From Paraburkholderia elongata (GTDB lineage: Bacteria; Pseudomonadota; Gammaproteobacteria; Burkholderiales; Burkholderiaceae), in contig NZ_WOEZ01000194.1 in assembly GCF_013177735.1 (NCBI RefSeq), forward strand, positions 1-64,000: DNA of 64,000 bases, given 5' to 3'. The first letter of the stretch is position 1, and each line of letters opens with the position of its first letter. Shown here one piece after another: positions 42,918-53,000 of the stretch. The notes beneath the pieces are model-generated. The model was not told where the DNA came from. It was given only the letters and a program-made list of their open reading frames with translations, and did not search any database. The position numbers and the translations under genes were made by a program.

Positions 42918-43322
42918 TTAGTCCTCTACCCGCCCGCGGCCGGATTTAATCTCCCCGCGCTTGGCCTTGCTGTCGAGGCGACGCCGATTCGAGGCGCGCG
43001 TCGGCCGGGTCGCGACGCGCGGCTTCTTCGTCACGCTGACGCTTTCGATCAGTTCATCGAGCCGCGCCAGCGCCGCCACCCGGTTCATCTCCTGAGTGCG
43101 ATGCTCCTGCGCCTTGATGATCACTACCCCGTCGCGCGTGAGCCGGTGATCGGACAGCGCGAGCAGGCGCATCTTCAGCACTTCCGGCAACGACGACGCG
43201 TGCACGTCGAAACGCAGATGGATGGCGCTCGAAACCTTGTTGACGTTCTGACCGCCCGCTCCTTGCGCGCGCACTGCGGTCAATTCGATTTCGTTCGGCG
43301 GGATCGGATAACGGGAAGTCAT
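42918..43322 (-). CDS. arfB: Alternative ribosome-rescue factor ArfB (YaeJ)
   Basis: 134 residues. GGQ motif at 23-25 in RAQGAGGQNVNKVSSAIHLRFD, the catalytic loop of class I release factors, then a short domain and a basic C-terminal tail (SNRRRLDSKAKRGEIKSGRG) that in ArfB enters the empty mRNA channel. It lacks the stop-codon reading domain of RF1/RF2. It hydrolyses peptidyl-tRNA on stalled ribosomes. Length matches YaeJ. Alone between convergent and divergent neighbours. Confidence 0.93.
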   Translation of the reverse strand: MTSRYPIPPNEIELTAVRAQGAGGQNVNKVSSAIHLRFDVHASSLPEVLKMRLLALSDHRLTRDGVVIIKAQEHRTQEMNRVAALARLDELIESVSVTKKPRVATRPTRASNRRRLDSKAKRGEIKSGRGRVED

Positions 43323-43473
43323 GACTGGATTGAGCTAGGAGACGCAAGTGTACACAGGACGCAGCCGATTACCGACTACGGACTATCGGGCGCGGCCGCC
43401 GATGCGAAAAACTATTTGCATCGCCGCAGCCGGTTCGCCGATACTGCCGTTTTCGCTTACAGCGTAAATTCAT

Positions 43474-44115
43474 ATGAAGCTCCGTCCGGGTTTTGTGCTG
43501 GAACTGGCCGTCAACTTTCTGCTGCCGTGGCTTGCTTACCGCCTCGCGCTGCCGCACTTGGGCGAGACCGGCGCACTGATCGCCTCCGCCGTGCCGCCGA
43601 TCGTCTGGAGCCTGATCGAACTAGTGCGCTTTCGACGCGTCGACGCGCTCAGCGTGATGGTCGTGGCAGGCATCGTGCTGTCAGTCGCGGCAATGGCGCT
43701 GGGCGGCAGTCCCCGCATGCTGTTGCTGCGAGAGTCGCTGGTGTCCGGCGCGGTGGGCGTGGTGTTTCTGCTGTCGTTGCCGATGCGCCGCCCGCTGATC
43801 TTCTATCTTGCACGCGCCACCGTCGCCCGTGAGATGGAAGGCGGCGCCGCGCGCTTCGAAGCGTTGTGGCGCGAGCGCGCGGCTCTCGTCAGTGCAATGC
43901 GGTTCATGACGCTGGTATGGGGCGTCGGCCTGACCGGTGAAACGGCGCTGCGCGCATGGATGGCACTCACGTGGCCGATCGAGCGCTTTCTGGTGGTCTC
44001 GCCGTTCATCGGCTATGGCATTTACGGCGCCTTGGCGCTATGGACGCTGTGGTACCGCAAGGCCATGCGCAGCCGGGCCGAGGCGCGCGCGCAGGCGGGT
44101 GAGATCGCGAGCTGA
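43474..44115 (+). CDS. VC0807-type integral membrane protein, unknown function
   Basis: 213 residues with about six hydrophobic segments: FVLELAVNFLLPWLAYRLAL, GALIASAVPPIVWSLIELV, LSVMVVAGIVLSVAAMAL, VSGAVGVVFLLSLPM, a long cytoplasmic helix (ATVAREMEGGAARFEALWRE) and two more helices at the end. The pattern FY-AR---RE--GG-A-FE--W is typical of the VC0807-like family, which has no established function. It is convergent with recD, 36 bases apart. The ribosome site is poor. Confidence 0.75.
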   Translation: MKLRPGFVLELAVNFLLPWLAYRLALPHLGETGALIASAVPPIVWSLIELVRFRRVDALSVMVVAGIVLSVAAMALGGSPRMLLLRESLVSGAVGVVFLLSLPMRRPLIFYLARATVAREMEGGAARFEALWRERAALVSAMRFMTLVWGVGLTGETALRAWMALTWPIERFLVVSPFIGYGIYGALALWTLWYRKAMRSRAEARAQAGEIAS

Positions 44116-44151
44116 GCACGAACGACTATGTCCGTTGCCCGCGCCATCCTG

Positions 44152-46326
44152 TTAAGCGACGCGCCACGCCTCCGCAATTCGCGCGGCTAAGCCCGAGTCA
44201 CGCTGCGTCGGCGTCGCGATGGCCTGCGCCAGCACGGCGCGCGCGCCGATCACCTCCACCCGTTCGCGCGCGCGGGTAATTGCCGTGTACACGAGTTCGC
44301 GCGACAGCACGCGGCTGAACACCGACGGCAGCATCAACACCGCATGCTGGAACTCCGAGCCTTGCGACTTATGAACCGTGAGCGCGAATGCCGTATCGTG
44401 CGGCGGCAGCGCGGCAGGCGATACGGCTCGCAGACCACCGTCGCCGGTACGGAAATACACGCGCAACGCCCCGCCCGCGCCCGGGAGCGCAATGCCGATG
44501 TCGCCGTTGAACAGACCGAGCGCGTAATCGTTGCGCGTGACCATCAAGGGGCGCCCGGCGAACCACTGTGCGCCTACCGCCAGTGTCACGCCCGCCGAGC
44601 GCCTCACCTGCGCGGCCATCGCGGCATTCACCTGATCGACGCCGCGTGGCCCCGAACGTGTCGCGCACAGAATTCGAAAACGGTTCAGCGCATCGAAGAG
44701 CGGCAATGGGTCTGGTGTATCGGCGGCGAGCGCTTCAGCAAGCGCATCCGCGTACGGTGCGAAACCTGCTGCAAGCCGCACGACGGTGCGGTCGGCAAGC
44801 GTCGCATGCGTGTCTTCGTACAGCGCCGCTGCGCAGGGTTCGGCAGGGTCGATGCGAAGGACTTCGAGCGCCGCGCCGGCCGCACCGTTGCGAATCGCGA
44901 GCGACAAACGGCCGATCGGCGATTCGAGGCCGAATCGATAGTTGCGCTCGAGCCATACGACGCAGTCGGCGAGTGGGCCACTTGCATCCGCATCGACTAA
45001 CAGGTCGTCAGGCGGCGTATCGAAATCGTCCGGCGCACCCGCATACGCGAAAAGATCGTCAGGCCTTTCGTCGAAGCCGCTCGATGCACCCGGCAGCGCT
45101 TGCGACAACCGCGCCGCTTCAATACCAAGCGCCTCAGCGATCCGCTGCAGTCCGTTCGGCGTAAAAGCAGGCCGCGCGCTGAGCTCAGCGAACACCGCAC
45201 CGGCCTCGACGGCGGCGAGTTGGTCCTTGTCACCCAGCATCACGAGACGCGTCTGCGGCGCAATGGCATCGAGCAGATGCGCCGCCATCGCGACGTCGAT
45301 CATCGACGCCTCGTCGATCACGACGACGTCGTAAGGCAGCGGGTTGTCGCGATGATGCCGAAAGCGCCCGCCCGGCCCCGAGCCGAGCAGCCGATGCAAG
45401 GTGTACGAGGTCTGCGGCAAGCGCGCAGCGAGTTCGGGCGGCAAATCGCCGGCACGGGCGAGCAAGGCTTCCTGCATCCGTTGCGCGGCTTTGCCGGTGG
45501 GCGCCGCCAATGCAATTCGCAGATCGGCCCGCGCATCCAGCAAACAGGCGAGCACGCCGACCACCGTAGTCGTCTTGCCGGTGCCCGGGCCGCCGCTGAC
45601 GATGGTCAACCGCCCGGACAGCGCCATGACTGCCGCGACACGTTGCCAGTCGACCTCGTCGTCCTGCGGCGGGCCGAAGTAGCGCAGCAGGCGCTCGTGT
45701 AGCGTTTGGGCGGTCGTGTCAGCGTCTGCGCCTGCACCGGAGCCCGCGCCCTGGAGGTTGGCGTTGGCGTTGGCGTTGGCGTTGGCGTTGGCGTTGGCGT
45801 TGGCGTTGGCGTTGGCGTTGGCGTTGGCGTTGGCGTTGGCGTTGGCGTTGGCTGCAACCCGCGTCTGATTGCGAGCCCGAATACCCTCCACCTGCCCCCC
45901 GCCCGCATGCATAACCAGCGAGCGAGCGAGACGCCGCTCGTAGTCGTAGTAGCGCGCCAGATACAGTCGCCCTTGCCCGTCGATCACCAGCGGCCGCAAC
46001 GCCGCCGCGTTTTGAGAGCCGTCGCTAGCCATGCTGCTTGCGAACAGCGCCGCGCGCACTTCGGCGCTCGACGCATCGAAGCGTCGCGCCAGCACGGCAA
46101 GCGGCAGGCACACGTGCCCTTCGGCAGTCGCGCGGCTCGCGGCGAAGGCGGCCCGCGCCGCCCACTTTACCGCCTCGCCCGACGCGCCGCCGCGCCGCGC
46201 GAGCGTGCCGACGCGGCGCGCGAACCCTTCGGCTAGCGCTGTGCTGAAATCAGCCGGCGCAGGTAAATTCACGCCGATGTCGTCGAGCTCCGGCGGCGCA
46301 GAAGATATCCGCTCGAAGGTGCTCAT
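44152..46326 (-). CDS. recD: Exodeoxyribonuclease V alpha subunit (RecD helicase)
   Basis: 724 residues. N-terminal RecD domain (about 1-150), then an Ala-Asn dipeptide run (about 158-191), then superfamily 1B helicase: Walker A SGGPGTGKTTTV, VIDEASMIDVAM (Walker B), LGDKDQLAAVEAG, the UvrD-like end with TVHKSQGSEFQHAV and TAITRARERVEV. RecD is the fast 5'-3' motor of RecBCD and controls Chi recognition. The start at 46326 has a GGAGGTG site and overlaps the recB stop as ATGA; the frame continuing to 46422 is not used. Confidence 0.93.
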   Translation of the reverse strand: MSTFERISSAPPELDDIGVNLPAPADFSTALAEGFARRVGTLARRGGASGEAVKWAARAAFAASRATAEGHVCLPLAVLARRFDASSAEVRAALFASSMASDGSQNAAALRPLVIDGQGRLYLARYYDYERRLARSLVMHAGGGQVEGIRARNQTRVAANANANANANANANANANANANANANANANANLQGAGSGAGADADTTAQTLHERLLRYFGPPQDDEVDWQRVAAVMALSGRLTIVSGGPGTGKTTTVVGVLACLLDARADLRIALAAPTGKAAQRMQEALLARAGDLPPELAARLPQTSYTLHRLLGSGPGGRFRHHRDNPLPYDVVVIDEASMIDVAMAAHLLDAIAPQTRLVMLGDKDQLAAVEAGAVFAELSARPAFTPNGLQRIAEALGIEAARLSQALPGASSGFDERPDDLFAYAGAPDDFDTPPDDLLVDADASGPLADCVVWLERNYRFGLESPIGRLSLAIRNGAAGAALEVLRIDPAEPCAAALYEDTHATLADRTVVRLAAGFAPYADALAEALAADTPDPLPLFDALNRFRILCATRSGPRGVDQVNAAMAAQVRRSAGVTLAVGAQWFAGRPLMVTRNDYALGLFNGDIGIALPGAGGALRVYFRTGDGGLRAVSPAALPPHDTAFALTVHKSQGSEFQHAVLMLPSVFSRVLSRELVYTAITRARERVEVIGARAVLAQAIATPTQRDSGLAARIAEAWRVA
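45757..45852 (-). repeat. Hexanucleotide microsatellite, 16 copies of GTTGGC (coding GCCAAC)
   Basis: Sixteen uninterrupted, identical six-base units inside recD, read on the minus strand as alternating Ala-Asn. The tract is perfect to the base. Being a multiple of three, slippage would change the length of a linker by two residues per unit without shifting frame. Confidence 0.95.
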
Positions 46327-49300
46327 GCGACACCTCCGATCATCGCCGCGTCGAGCAGCGCCACCAGTTCGAATGCGGGCCGCCGCATATGTACGCCCGC
46401 CGCCCCGTCGGCATCGCGCCACTGCGGACGAACGCCGCGCACGAACAGATAGAGATAGCCACCGATGTGCGTGTCGTACGCATAATCGCGCACCCGCGTT
46501 TTCAGATAGCGATGCAGCGCCACCGTATAGAGCAGCGCCTGCAGGTGATACGCGTGGCTCGCCATGGCCGCTTCGAGCGGCGCCGCGGCGTAGTCGGCGG
46601 CGGTGTCGCCCAGATGGTTCGACTTCCAGTCGACAATCCAGAAGCGTCCGTCGTGCTCGACGATCATGTCGATAAATCCTTTGACGAAACCGCGCAACAC
46701 GCCGGGCTCCAGCGCAACGTCGGGATAGCCGTGTTCGATCAGCAGCTCGCGCAACGCCGGAAAATCAAGCGAAGGCGCGGCAAACAGGAATTCAAGTTCG
46801 TTCAGGCGGCGCCGCGGATTCAGTCTTGCGAGCGCCATGCCGGGCACGAGCTCGGTACTCACGACGTCCGCGATCAGCTTATGCATCATGGCGGGCAAAC
46901 GTGCCGCGAGTTCGGGCACTGCCGGCGCCGGGCGGTCGCGCAAGGCACCCCGGATGGCCTCCGGCCACTTATCCGGACGGGTGAAATCCGCGAGCTCGAA
47001 CATGCGGTGCAGACAGTCGCCCGCCGCCGCGCCGCGCGGGAACGCGAGAATGTCGTCCTCAGCGTAGGACGGCGCTTGCGGCACCGGCAACGGCGCAGGC
47101 GCGAGCGCATCGGCGATCTCATCGTGATCGGGACGCACTTCTTCCACCGGCGTATGCGCCTCCTCGGCCTTGCTGCCGGCGGCGATCAAGCCGCTGAAGC
47201 TCGCCATGCGCCACTGATCGCGCAACGGCCGCCGATTGACGCGCGCCTGCATCCGCGCGCCGCTGTCCTGGAGGCTTTCCAACGGCACGCGGCGCTCCAC
47301 CTTCGGCAACGGCTGCAACGTGATCGGGCCGCCCGCCAATGCTCGCCATCGCTCGGACAAGCCAGCTTCGTCGGGTGGATCGGTGAGCCAGTCGTCGAAG
47401 CTGTGACCGCTGCCGCCCACCAGCCAGTTCAGCACGCTGCGGCGAGACTCCTTGGTGGAGCGCGACGAAAGATAAGTACCGGCAACCAGATAGCAGCGAT
47501 ACACCGCGCGCGTCAGCGCTACATAGACGAGCCGCGCCCGTTCCGCCGCCTGTTCGCGCGCCGCGTAACGCGACGCGCGTTCGGCCTCGTCGTCATCGCA
47601 ACCGTAGTGCAGCACTGCGCCGCCCGTTTCGTCGTGATACTCGCGCGCATCGGGCAGACCGGAGGATGGCGGCTCGCGCAGCGCGCCGTCGTTCAGAAAC
47701 GGACAGAACACGACCGCATATTCGAGCCCTTTCGATTTGTGGACGGTAACGATCTGCACGAGGTTGCGATCCGACTCGAGCCGCAACTGCGCGTCTTCGC
47801 CGCCACCTTGCGTGCGTTGCGCGGCGAGCCAGCGCAAAGTCGGCGCGATGCCGGGTTGCGTGGCGGCACGCGCCTGCACGAGTTCGGCCAGATGATTCAC
47901 GTTCGTCAGACGGCGCTCGCCGTCCGGTCCGGCCACCAAACGCTGTGCGACTCGCAGCTCGCGCATCAGCGTGCGCCACATCAAGGCGAAGCCGCGCTCG
48001 TGCCATAGCGTGCGATAGCGTGAGAAACGTTCGACCCAACCCATTGCGTCCGCGGCATGCGCGGGATCGTCGGCCGACGCCGGCGCGTCGGCGACCTGCT
48101 CGAGGCGCCACAGCGCGGCGGCATCGAGGCCGAGCCAATCGGTGGCGAGCGCGGCGCGCAAACGGCGCAAGTCGCCCGGCGTATCGACCGCGGCCAGCAC
48201 GCGTTCGATCTGCTCGGCGTCGAGCGTTGCGAACACCGAAGCCTGCGCCAGCTCCACGCTGCCGACGCCCCACGACGCCAGCACACGCTTGATCAGACTG
48301 CCCTGCTTATGCGTTTGCACGAGCACCGCGATATTGCCCGGCGCGAGCGGCGCGTCGCCAATCGTCACCGACCCTTCGCGTGCGCCGCGCAGGAGCCGCA
48401 CGATCTCTGCGGCGCAGGCTTCGCTCGCCGCGCGCTGCGCTTCGCGTTTGGTCAACGCCGCGTCGCCTTGCGGCAGCGTCCAGATGCGGAAATCGCCTGC
48501 GCCCGCATCAGGTTCGGAGAAAGGCGGACGACGCCGCTCGCCGGCCCGCACCGGCTGATAGTCGAGACCGTCGAGCACGAACGCCTGGGGGTTGGCTTCG
48601 AATAGCCGGTTGCACGCCTCGACGATCGGCGCAGTCGAACGTTGATTGACTGCCAGCGTGTAGCACGCGGAAGCTGCCGCGCGCGCCGCGAGATAGGTAT
48701 GCAGATCCGCCGCGCGGAAACTGTAGATCGCCTGCTTAGGATCGCCGACCAGAAACAGCGGGCCGGCAGGCGCGAAGATGCGGCTGAAGATCGCGAACTG
48801 CAACGGATCGGTATCCTGAAACTCGTCGATCAGCGCGGCCGGATAACGCGTGCGCAAAGCATCGGCAAGCCAGGGGTTGGCAGCGAGCGCGCGATACAGA
48901 TTGGACAGCAGATCGTCGAACGACACCACCCTGCGCGTGCGTTTGCGCGCCACCAGTTCGGCGGGCGCGTAGTCGAGCCAGGTTTCCACGAGCGAGAGCC
49001 AGCGCGCGCGTTGCGCAGCTTCGGCCGCGACCACGGCTGCAGCCAGCGCTTCGGCGTGCTCGAAGAACGGATGCTCGGGCGGTTGAAACTTGACCTTGGT
49101 GGCCTTCTTCAACGCCGACGCTGTCAGCTTCAAGGCCGCCTTTGGCGGCGGCGCATGGCAATCGCCCTGGGCGAAGTATTCGGTCCACGCGGCGATCGCG
49201 GCGCTCACGAGCTCAGGCTTGTGCGAGGTCTTGCTCAGACGGTCTTGTGCGCCTCCAAGCAGACTCACGATCGCGTCGCGCTCCACCTGCCAGATCGCGC

Positions 49301-50015
49301 AGGCAGCAGCGAAACCCGCCTGCGGATCGGCATCGTTTCCACCTGCATCGAGCTTGCCCCAGCGTAGCTGCGCCAACGGCTTCTTCAAGCGCCGCGCGAG
49401 TTGCTCATCGAGCGATGCGGGACCAGCGCGTTTGGCCACCAGCCATGCAGCGAAAGCAGGATGCGCATAGGCCACCGGTTCCACTTGCTCGCGCCAGAAA
49501 TCGGCTGCCATTTCGAAACGCAAGGCAGCGTCGTCGGCTTCCATTTCGAAGGCGAACGGCATGGCCGCGGCGAACGGCGCCTCCTGCAAGGCACGCTGAC
49601 AGAACGCGTGAATGGTGTGAATCGCGGCCTGGTCGAACGTACGCAGTGCGCGGCGTACGACTTTCAGCGCAGTCTCGCGATCGATGCCGCGCTCTGGCGC
49701 AAGGGTGGTTTCAAAGAGACGCTGGACAAACGGATCGCCGCCATCGTCGTCCGTATCGATAGCCCGATCCAGTTCCGCGAGCCGCCCGCGAATCCGCTCG
49801 TGCAACTCCGCGGTCGCCGCCTTCGTAAAGGTAACGACAAGAATCTGATCGGCGTTCAGGTTCTTTTCGAGCAGCAGCCGCACGTACAACGCGCAAATGT
49901 TCCAGGTCTTGCCGGTTCCCGCCGACGCCTCGATCTGATTGACGCCGTCGAGCGAACACGCGAAGACGTCGAGCTCTTCCGCGACCAGCGCGTGATGGTG
50001 AACGGCACCGCTCAT
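46323..50015 (-). CDS. recB: Exodeoxyribonuclease V beta subunit (RecB helicase-nuclease)
   Basis: 1230 residues. Walker A ASAGTGKT at 30-37, VVTFTKAATAELHERIR (motif Ia), LIDEFQDTDPLQFAIF (motif II), LVGDPKQAIYSFR (motif III), IVTVHKSKGLEYAVVFCP (motif V), LVYVALTRA (motif VI) and a C-terminal nuclease with FWIVDWKSNHLG (Asp and Lys of the active site). It is the 3'-5' motor and sole nuclease of RecBCD. ATGA overlaps join it to both recC and recD. The order recC-recB-recD is compact here, without the ptrA found inside the E. coli locus. Confidence 0.96.
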   Translation of the reverse strand: MSGAVHHHALVAEELDVFACSLDGVNQIEASAGTGKTWNICALYVRLLLEKNLNADQILVVTFTKAATAELHERIRGRLAELDRAIDTDDDGGDPFVQRLFETTLAPERGIDRETALKVVRRALRTFDQAAIHTIHAFCQRALQEAPFAAAMPFAFEMEADDAALRFEMAADFWREQVEPVAYAHPAFAAWLVAKRAGPASLDEQLARRLKKPLAQLRWGKLDAGGNDADPQAGFAAACAIWQVERDAIVSLLGGAQDRLSKTSHKPELVSAAIAAWTEYFAQGDCHAPPPKAALKLTASALKKATKVKFQPPEHPFFEHAEALAAAVVAAEAAQRARWLSLVETWLDYAPAELVARKRTRRVVSFDDLLSNLYRALAANPWLADALRTRYPAALIDEFQDTDPLQFAIFSRIFAPAGPLFLVGDPKQAIYSFRAADLHTYLAARAAASACYTLAVNQRSTAPIVEACNRLFEANPQAFVLDGLDYQPVRAGERRRPPFSEPDAGAGDFRIWTLPQGDAALTKREAQRAASEACAAEIVRLLRGAREGSVTIGDAPLAPGNIAVLVQTHKQGSLIKRVLASWGVGSVELAQASVFATLDAEQIERVLAAVDTPGDLRRLRAALATDWLGLDAAALWRLEQVADAPASADDPAHAADAMGWVERFSRYRTLWHERGFALMWRTLMRELRVAQRLVAGPDGERRLTNVNHLAELVQARAATQPGIAPTLRWLAAQRTQGGGEDAQLRLESDRNLVQIVTVHKSKGLEYAVVFCPFLNDGALREPPSSGLPDAREYHDETGGAVLHYGCDDDEAERASRYAAREQAAERARLVYVALTRAVYRCYLVAGTYLSSRSTKESRRSVLNWLVGGSGHSFDDWLTDPPDEAGLSERWRALAGGPITLQPLPKVERRVPLESLQDSGARMQARVNRRPLRDQWRMASFSGLIAAGSKAEEAHTPVEEVRPDHDEIADALAPAPLPVPQAPSYAEDDILAFPRGAAAGDCLHRMFELADFTRPDKWPEAIRGALRDRPAPAVPELAARLPAMMHKLIADVVSTELVPGMALARLNPRRRLNELEFLFAAPSLDFPALRELLIEHGYPDVALEPGVLRGFVKGFIDMIVEHDGRFWIVDWKSNHLGDTAADYAAAPLEAAMASHAYHLQALLYTVALHRYLKTRVRDYAYDTHIGGYLYLFVRGVRPQWRDADGAAGVHMRRPAFELVALLDAAMIGGVA

Positions 50016-53000
50016 GATGCACTCCGCAGATGCTGCACTAGCGGTTTGAAGACGATCGAGGCAAGACTGCCGAACGGTTCGTCAAGCGTAAGCGGCGTGC
50101 CACGCAGCGCGATGCGCAAGGCGGGGTCGTCGGATTCGCCGCGCACACGATCATTGACCCACACACCCTGCGCCGCGGAATCGCTCTCGCTGACCTTCAC
50201 CCACGCACTCTTCGGGAAAAAGCGCAGCGGCAGCATGCGCCCTGCTCTGAACAATGCGGCAAGCGGCGCCAGTTCATCGAGCGGCGCGGCGACCGGCGTG
50301 AGCTCGAAGCTCTCGCCGCTGCCATGCCACACCGTGCGGCGTGGGCCGTTCGGCTGCGCCGCGCAATAGACCAGATGCGCAAGCCACGCCGACAGATAGT
50401 CGCGTGCAGTAGGTTTGGCGTAACGGAAAATCACTTGTCCTGTTTCGGTCAGCAAATTCAAGGTGCCGTGCAGTTGCAGCGGCGTTTCGGCCGCTTTGCA
50501 GAGCGCCACGTCATGAGGCCCGAAGAGCGTTTCGGCGATGTCGGCACGATCGGGCCAGCGTGGCACGATATCGAGCACGAACGGCAAACGCTCGACACCC
50601 GACGCGACTTCGCGGCGCACGCTGTCGGCGAGTTGGCGCAGCGCGCCGAGTTCGCGCGAGCGCCATACCGCGCCGGTCGCGCCACCCGGCAGTTCGGGAC
50701 TGGCCGCGGCGACGCGGCGCACGCGCTCGAACATGCTGTCGTCATCTTCGGCATCGCTATCCAGCAGGACCGGCAGGAGCCGCTCCGCCAAGGCATCCCG
50801 ACCGGCCCAATCGAGTTCGAACGGCTCGGTGTCGAGCAATTCGCCCTGCGCATCCGACAACACGATACCCAAGCGGTCGCGCAACAACGCACGCGCCGGA
50901 TGACGCCAGAAGCGCACGAATTCGTCGAATGCGACGGGAGCCGCGTCTTCGGCGGGCAACGGTTGATCGAAGAACGGCGCGGCAGCGGGATGTTGCGGAG
51001 CTGCCAGCAGACTGGCCAGTTCTGCGCGATCCATGTCGTAAGTGAAGAGGCCTCGCTGCGACGAGAAATAGTCCGACGCGAACGCCTGCAGCGGATGATC
51101 GATGACGAACGCATGCCGCGCGGTTTCGATTTCCGCGGGACTCGCCCCTTCCCCCGCCGACACTTGCGCAAGGTGATCGAGCAATTCGTCGACCAACGCG
51201 GCCGGCGGCAACGGCGCATTGTCGCGAATGCTGCGGCCCGTATAGGCGATGAACAGCCGGTCGCGTGCAGCCAGCAGCAGATCGAGGAACAGATTGCGTT
51301 CGTCGTCGCGGCGCTGCCGGTCGCCTGCTTTACCGAACGCGGCCATCAGGTCGAATTCGTCGGCGCGGGCGAGACTCGGCAACACGCCGTCGTCCATGCC
51401 GAGCAGGCAAACGATGCGATACGGCAACCCGCGCAAGCTGGTCAGCGACGAAAACGTCACGCTACCCCAAGGCACGCCGCCGCGCGCCGGGTCGTCGAGC
51501 GCCTCGGTGAGCGCGCCGCGCACCACGGCGGCGGGCAGCACGACGTTTTCTGCGCCCGCTTGCATCGCGTCACCCATCTTGTCGATGGCGTCGCGCACCG
51601 CCGCCAGCGAATCGGCAAACTCCACGCCGCCGTCGAAACACTGCGCGAGCGTTTCGAGCAGCAGTTGCGTCCATTCGGCAGGTGTCTGCTCGGCCGCGCA
51701 GCGCTGCGCGAAGGTCTCGATATCGTCGACGAAACGCGACAGGCGGCCGAGAAGCTCAGCGTCCGATCCATCGGCACCTTCAACGGGCAACCAGGCATCG
51801 ACCGGTTCGCCGCCATCCGGCATCGCATAGCCGAGGTACAGCCGGGTCAGCGCATCGGCGAACGTATGACGCGCGACAGGCACGTGCTCGCCCGTCGGCT
51901 CGCTGGGTACAAGCCCTCGACGCGCACCAGCTGCCGCGAGCCATTCCTGCGCGGCTTCGAGTGCACTGGAATCGATCCCGTAACGCGCAGCGATCGCATC
52001 GACCCGCAGCCATTCGATCAGATCCGGCGCGCCCACGCTACGCTCAGGCAAGGCCAGCCAGTCCAGCAGCAAACGCGCGACCGGATTAGCCTGCGAGGGC
52101 GGCAAGCCGGTGATCCGATATGGAATGCGGCGAGTATCGCCAAAGGGCGCGGTGCCGAACACCGCGTCGATCAAGGGCCCGGCGGCCGCGAGATCGGACA
52201 CGGCAACCAGCACGTCGGACGGCTGCAGATCGTCGAACTCATCGAACCACCCGAGCAGGCGATCGTGCAGCACTTCGAGTTGCCGCGACAGGCTGTGACA
52301 CACGTGGACTTCGATGCCGTTCTCGATCGGCAATTCGTCAGTCTCCGTTTCCGCCCGCAGATCGAGGATGCCGTTCTGCACGGCGGCGAGCCAACTCGGC
52401 TCCGGATTCTCCGTGAAGTCGCCAGTCTCGCCGGATGCGGCGCTCTCAGTCAGCTCATGCAGCATGTGTAGTTGCGCCTGACTCTGGCGGCCCCACTCAG
52501 CCAGCAGCGGATGGCCCACTTCCTGATAGTCGAGCTGGCCTGCGGCATCGAGCGCTTCCACGCGGCCCGCGCTGACCACGTCGAACCAGAACTCGCGGCA
52601 CGGGTTCATCACATACAGACGCACATCGACCCAGCGCGACAGCGCACGCAGCAGCGCGACGTGCAGCGGCGGCATGGTCGGCAGTGCAAACACGCTGACC
52701 GCTTCGGGCCACTGCGCGTTCGAGATGGCTTCCAGATCGAGCGTGCCGATTTCTTCGAGAAAGCGATATGCCGGCGGCAGCGCAGCCGCGGGCGTTTGCG
52801 CGTGGCCCGCCACTTCGGCAAGCACGGCGCGCCACAGTGCGGCTTGCCAACGCTCGTCCTCACGCGCAGCCTCGCTTGCGCCGACGAGACGTGGACCGTT
52901 GTCGTCCGCAGCGCCGCTCGCGAAGATCGAACCGCCCTTCTGCCATTGCAGCAACCATTCCGGGCGATAAGTCAGATAGTGGTCGAGCACGGTGGCCACG

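Noticed and set aside
45706..46236. Plus-strand frame with a long Val-Gly run
   Set aside because: It is the reverse reading of the recD Ala-Asn tract; recD has full helicase motifs.
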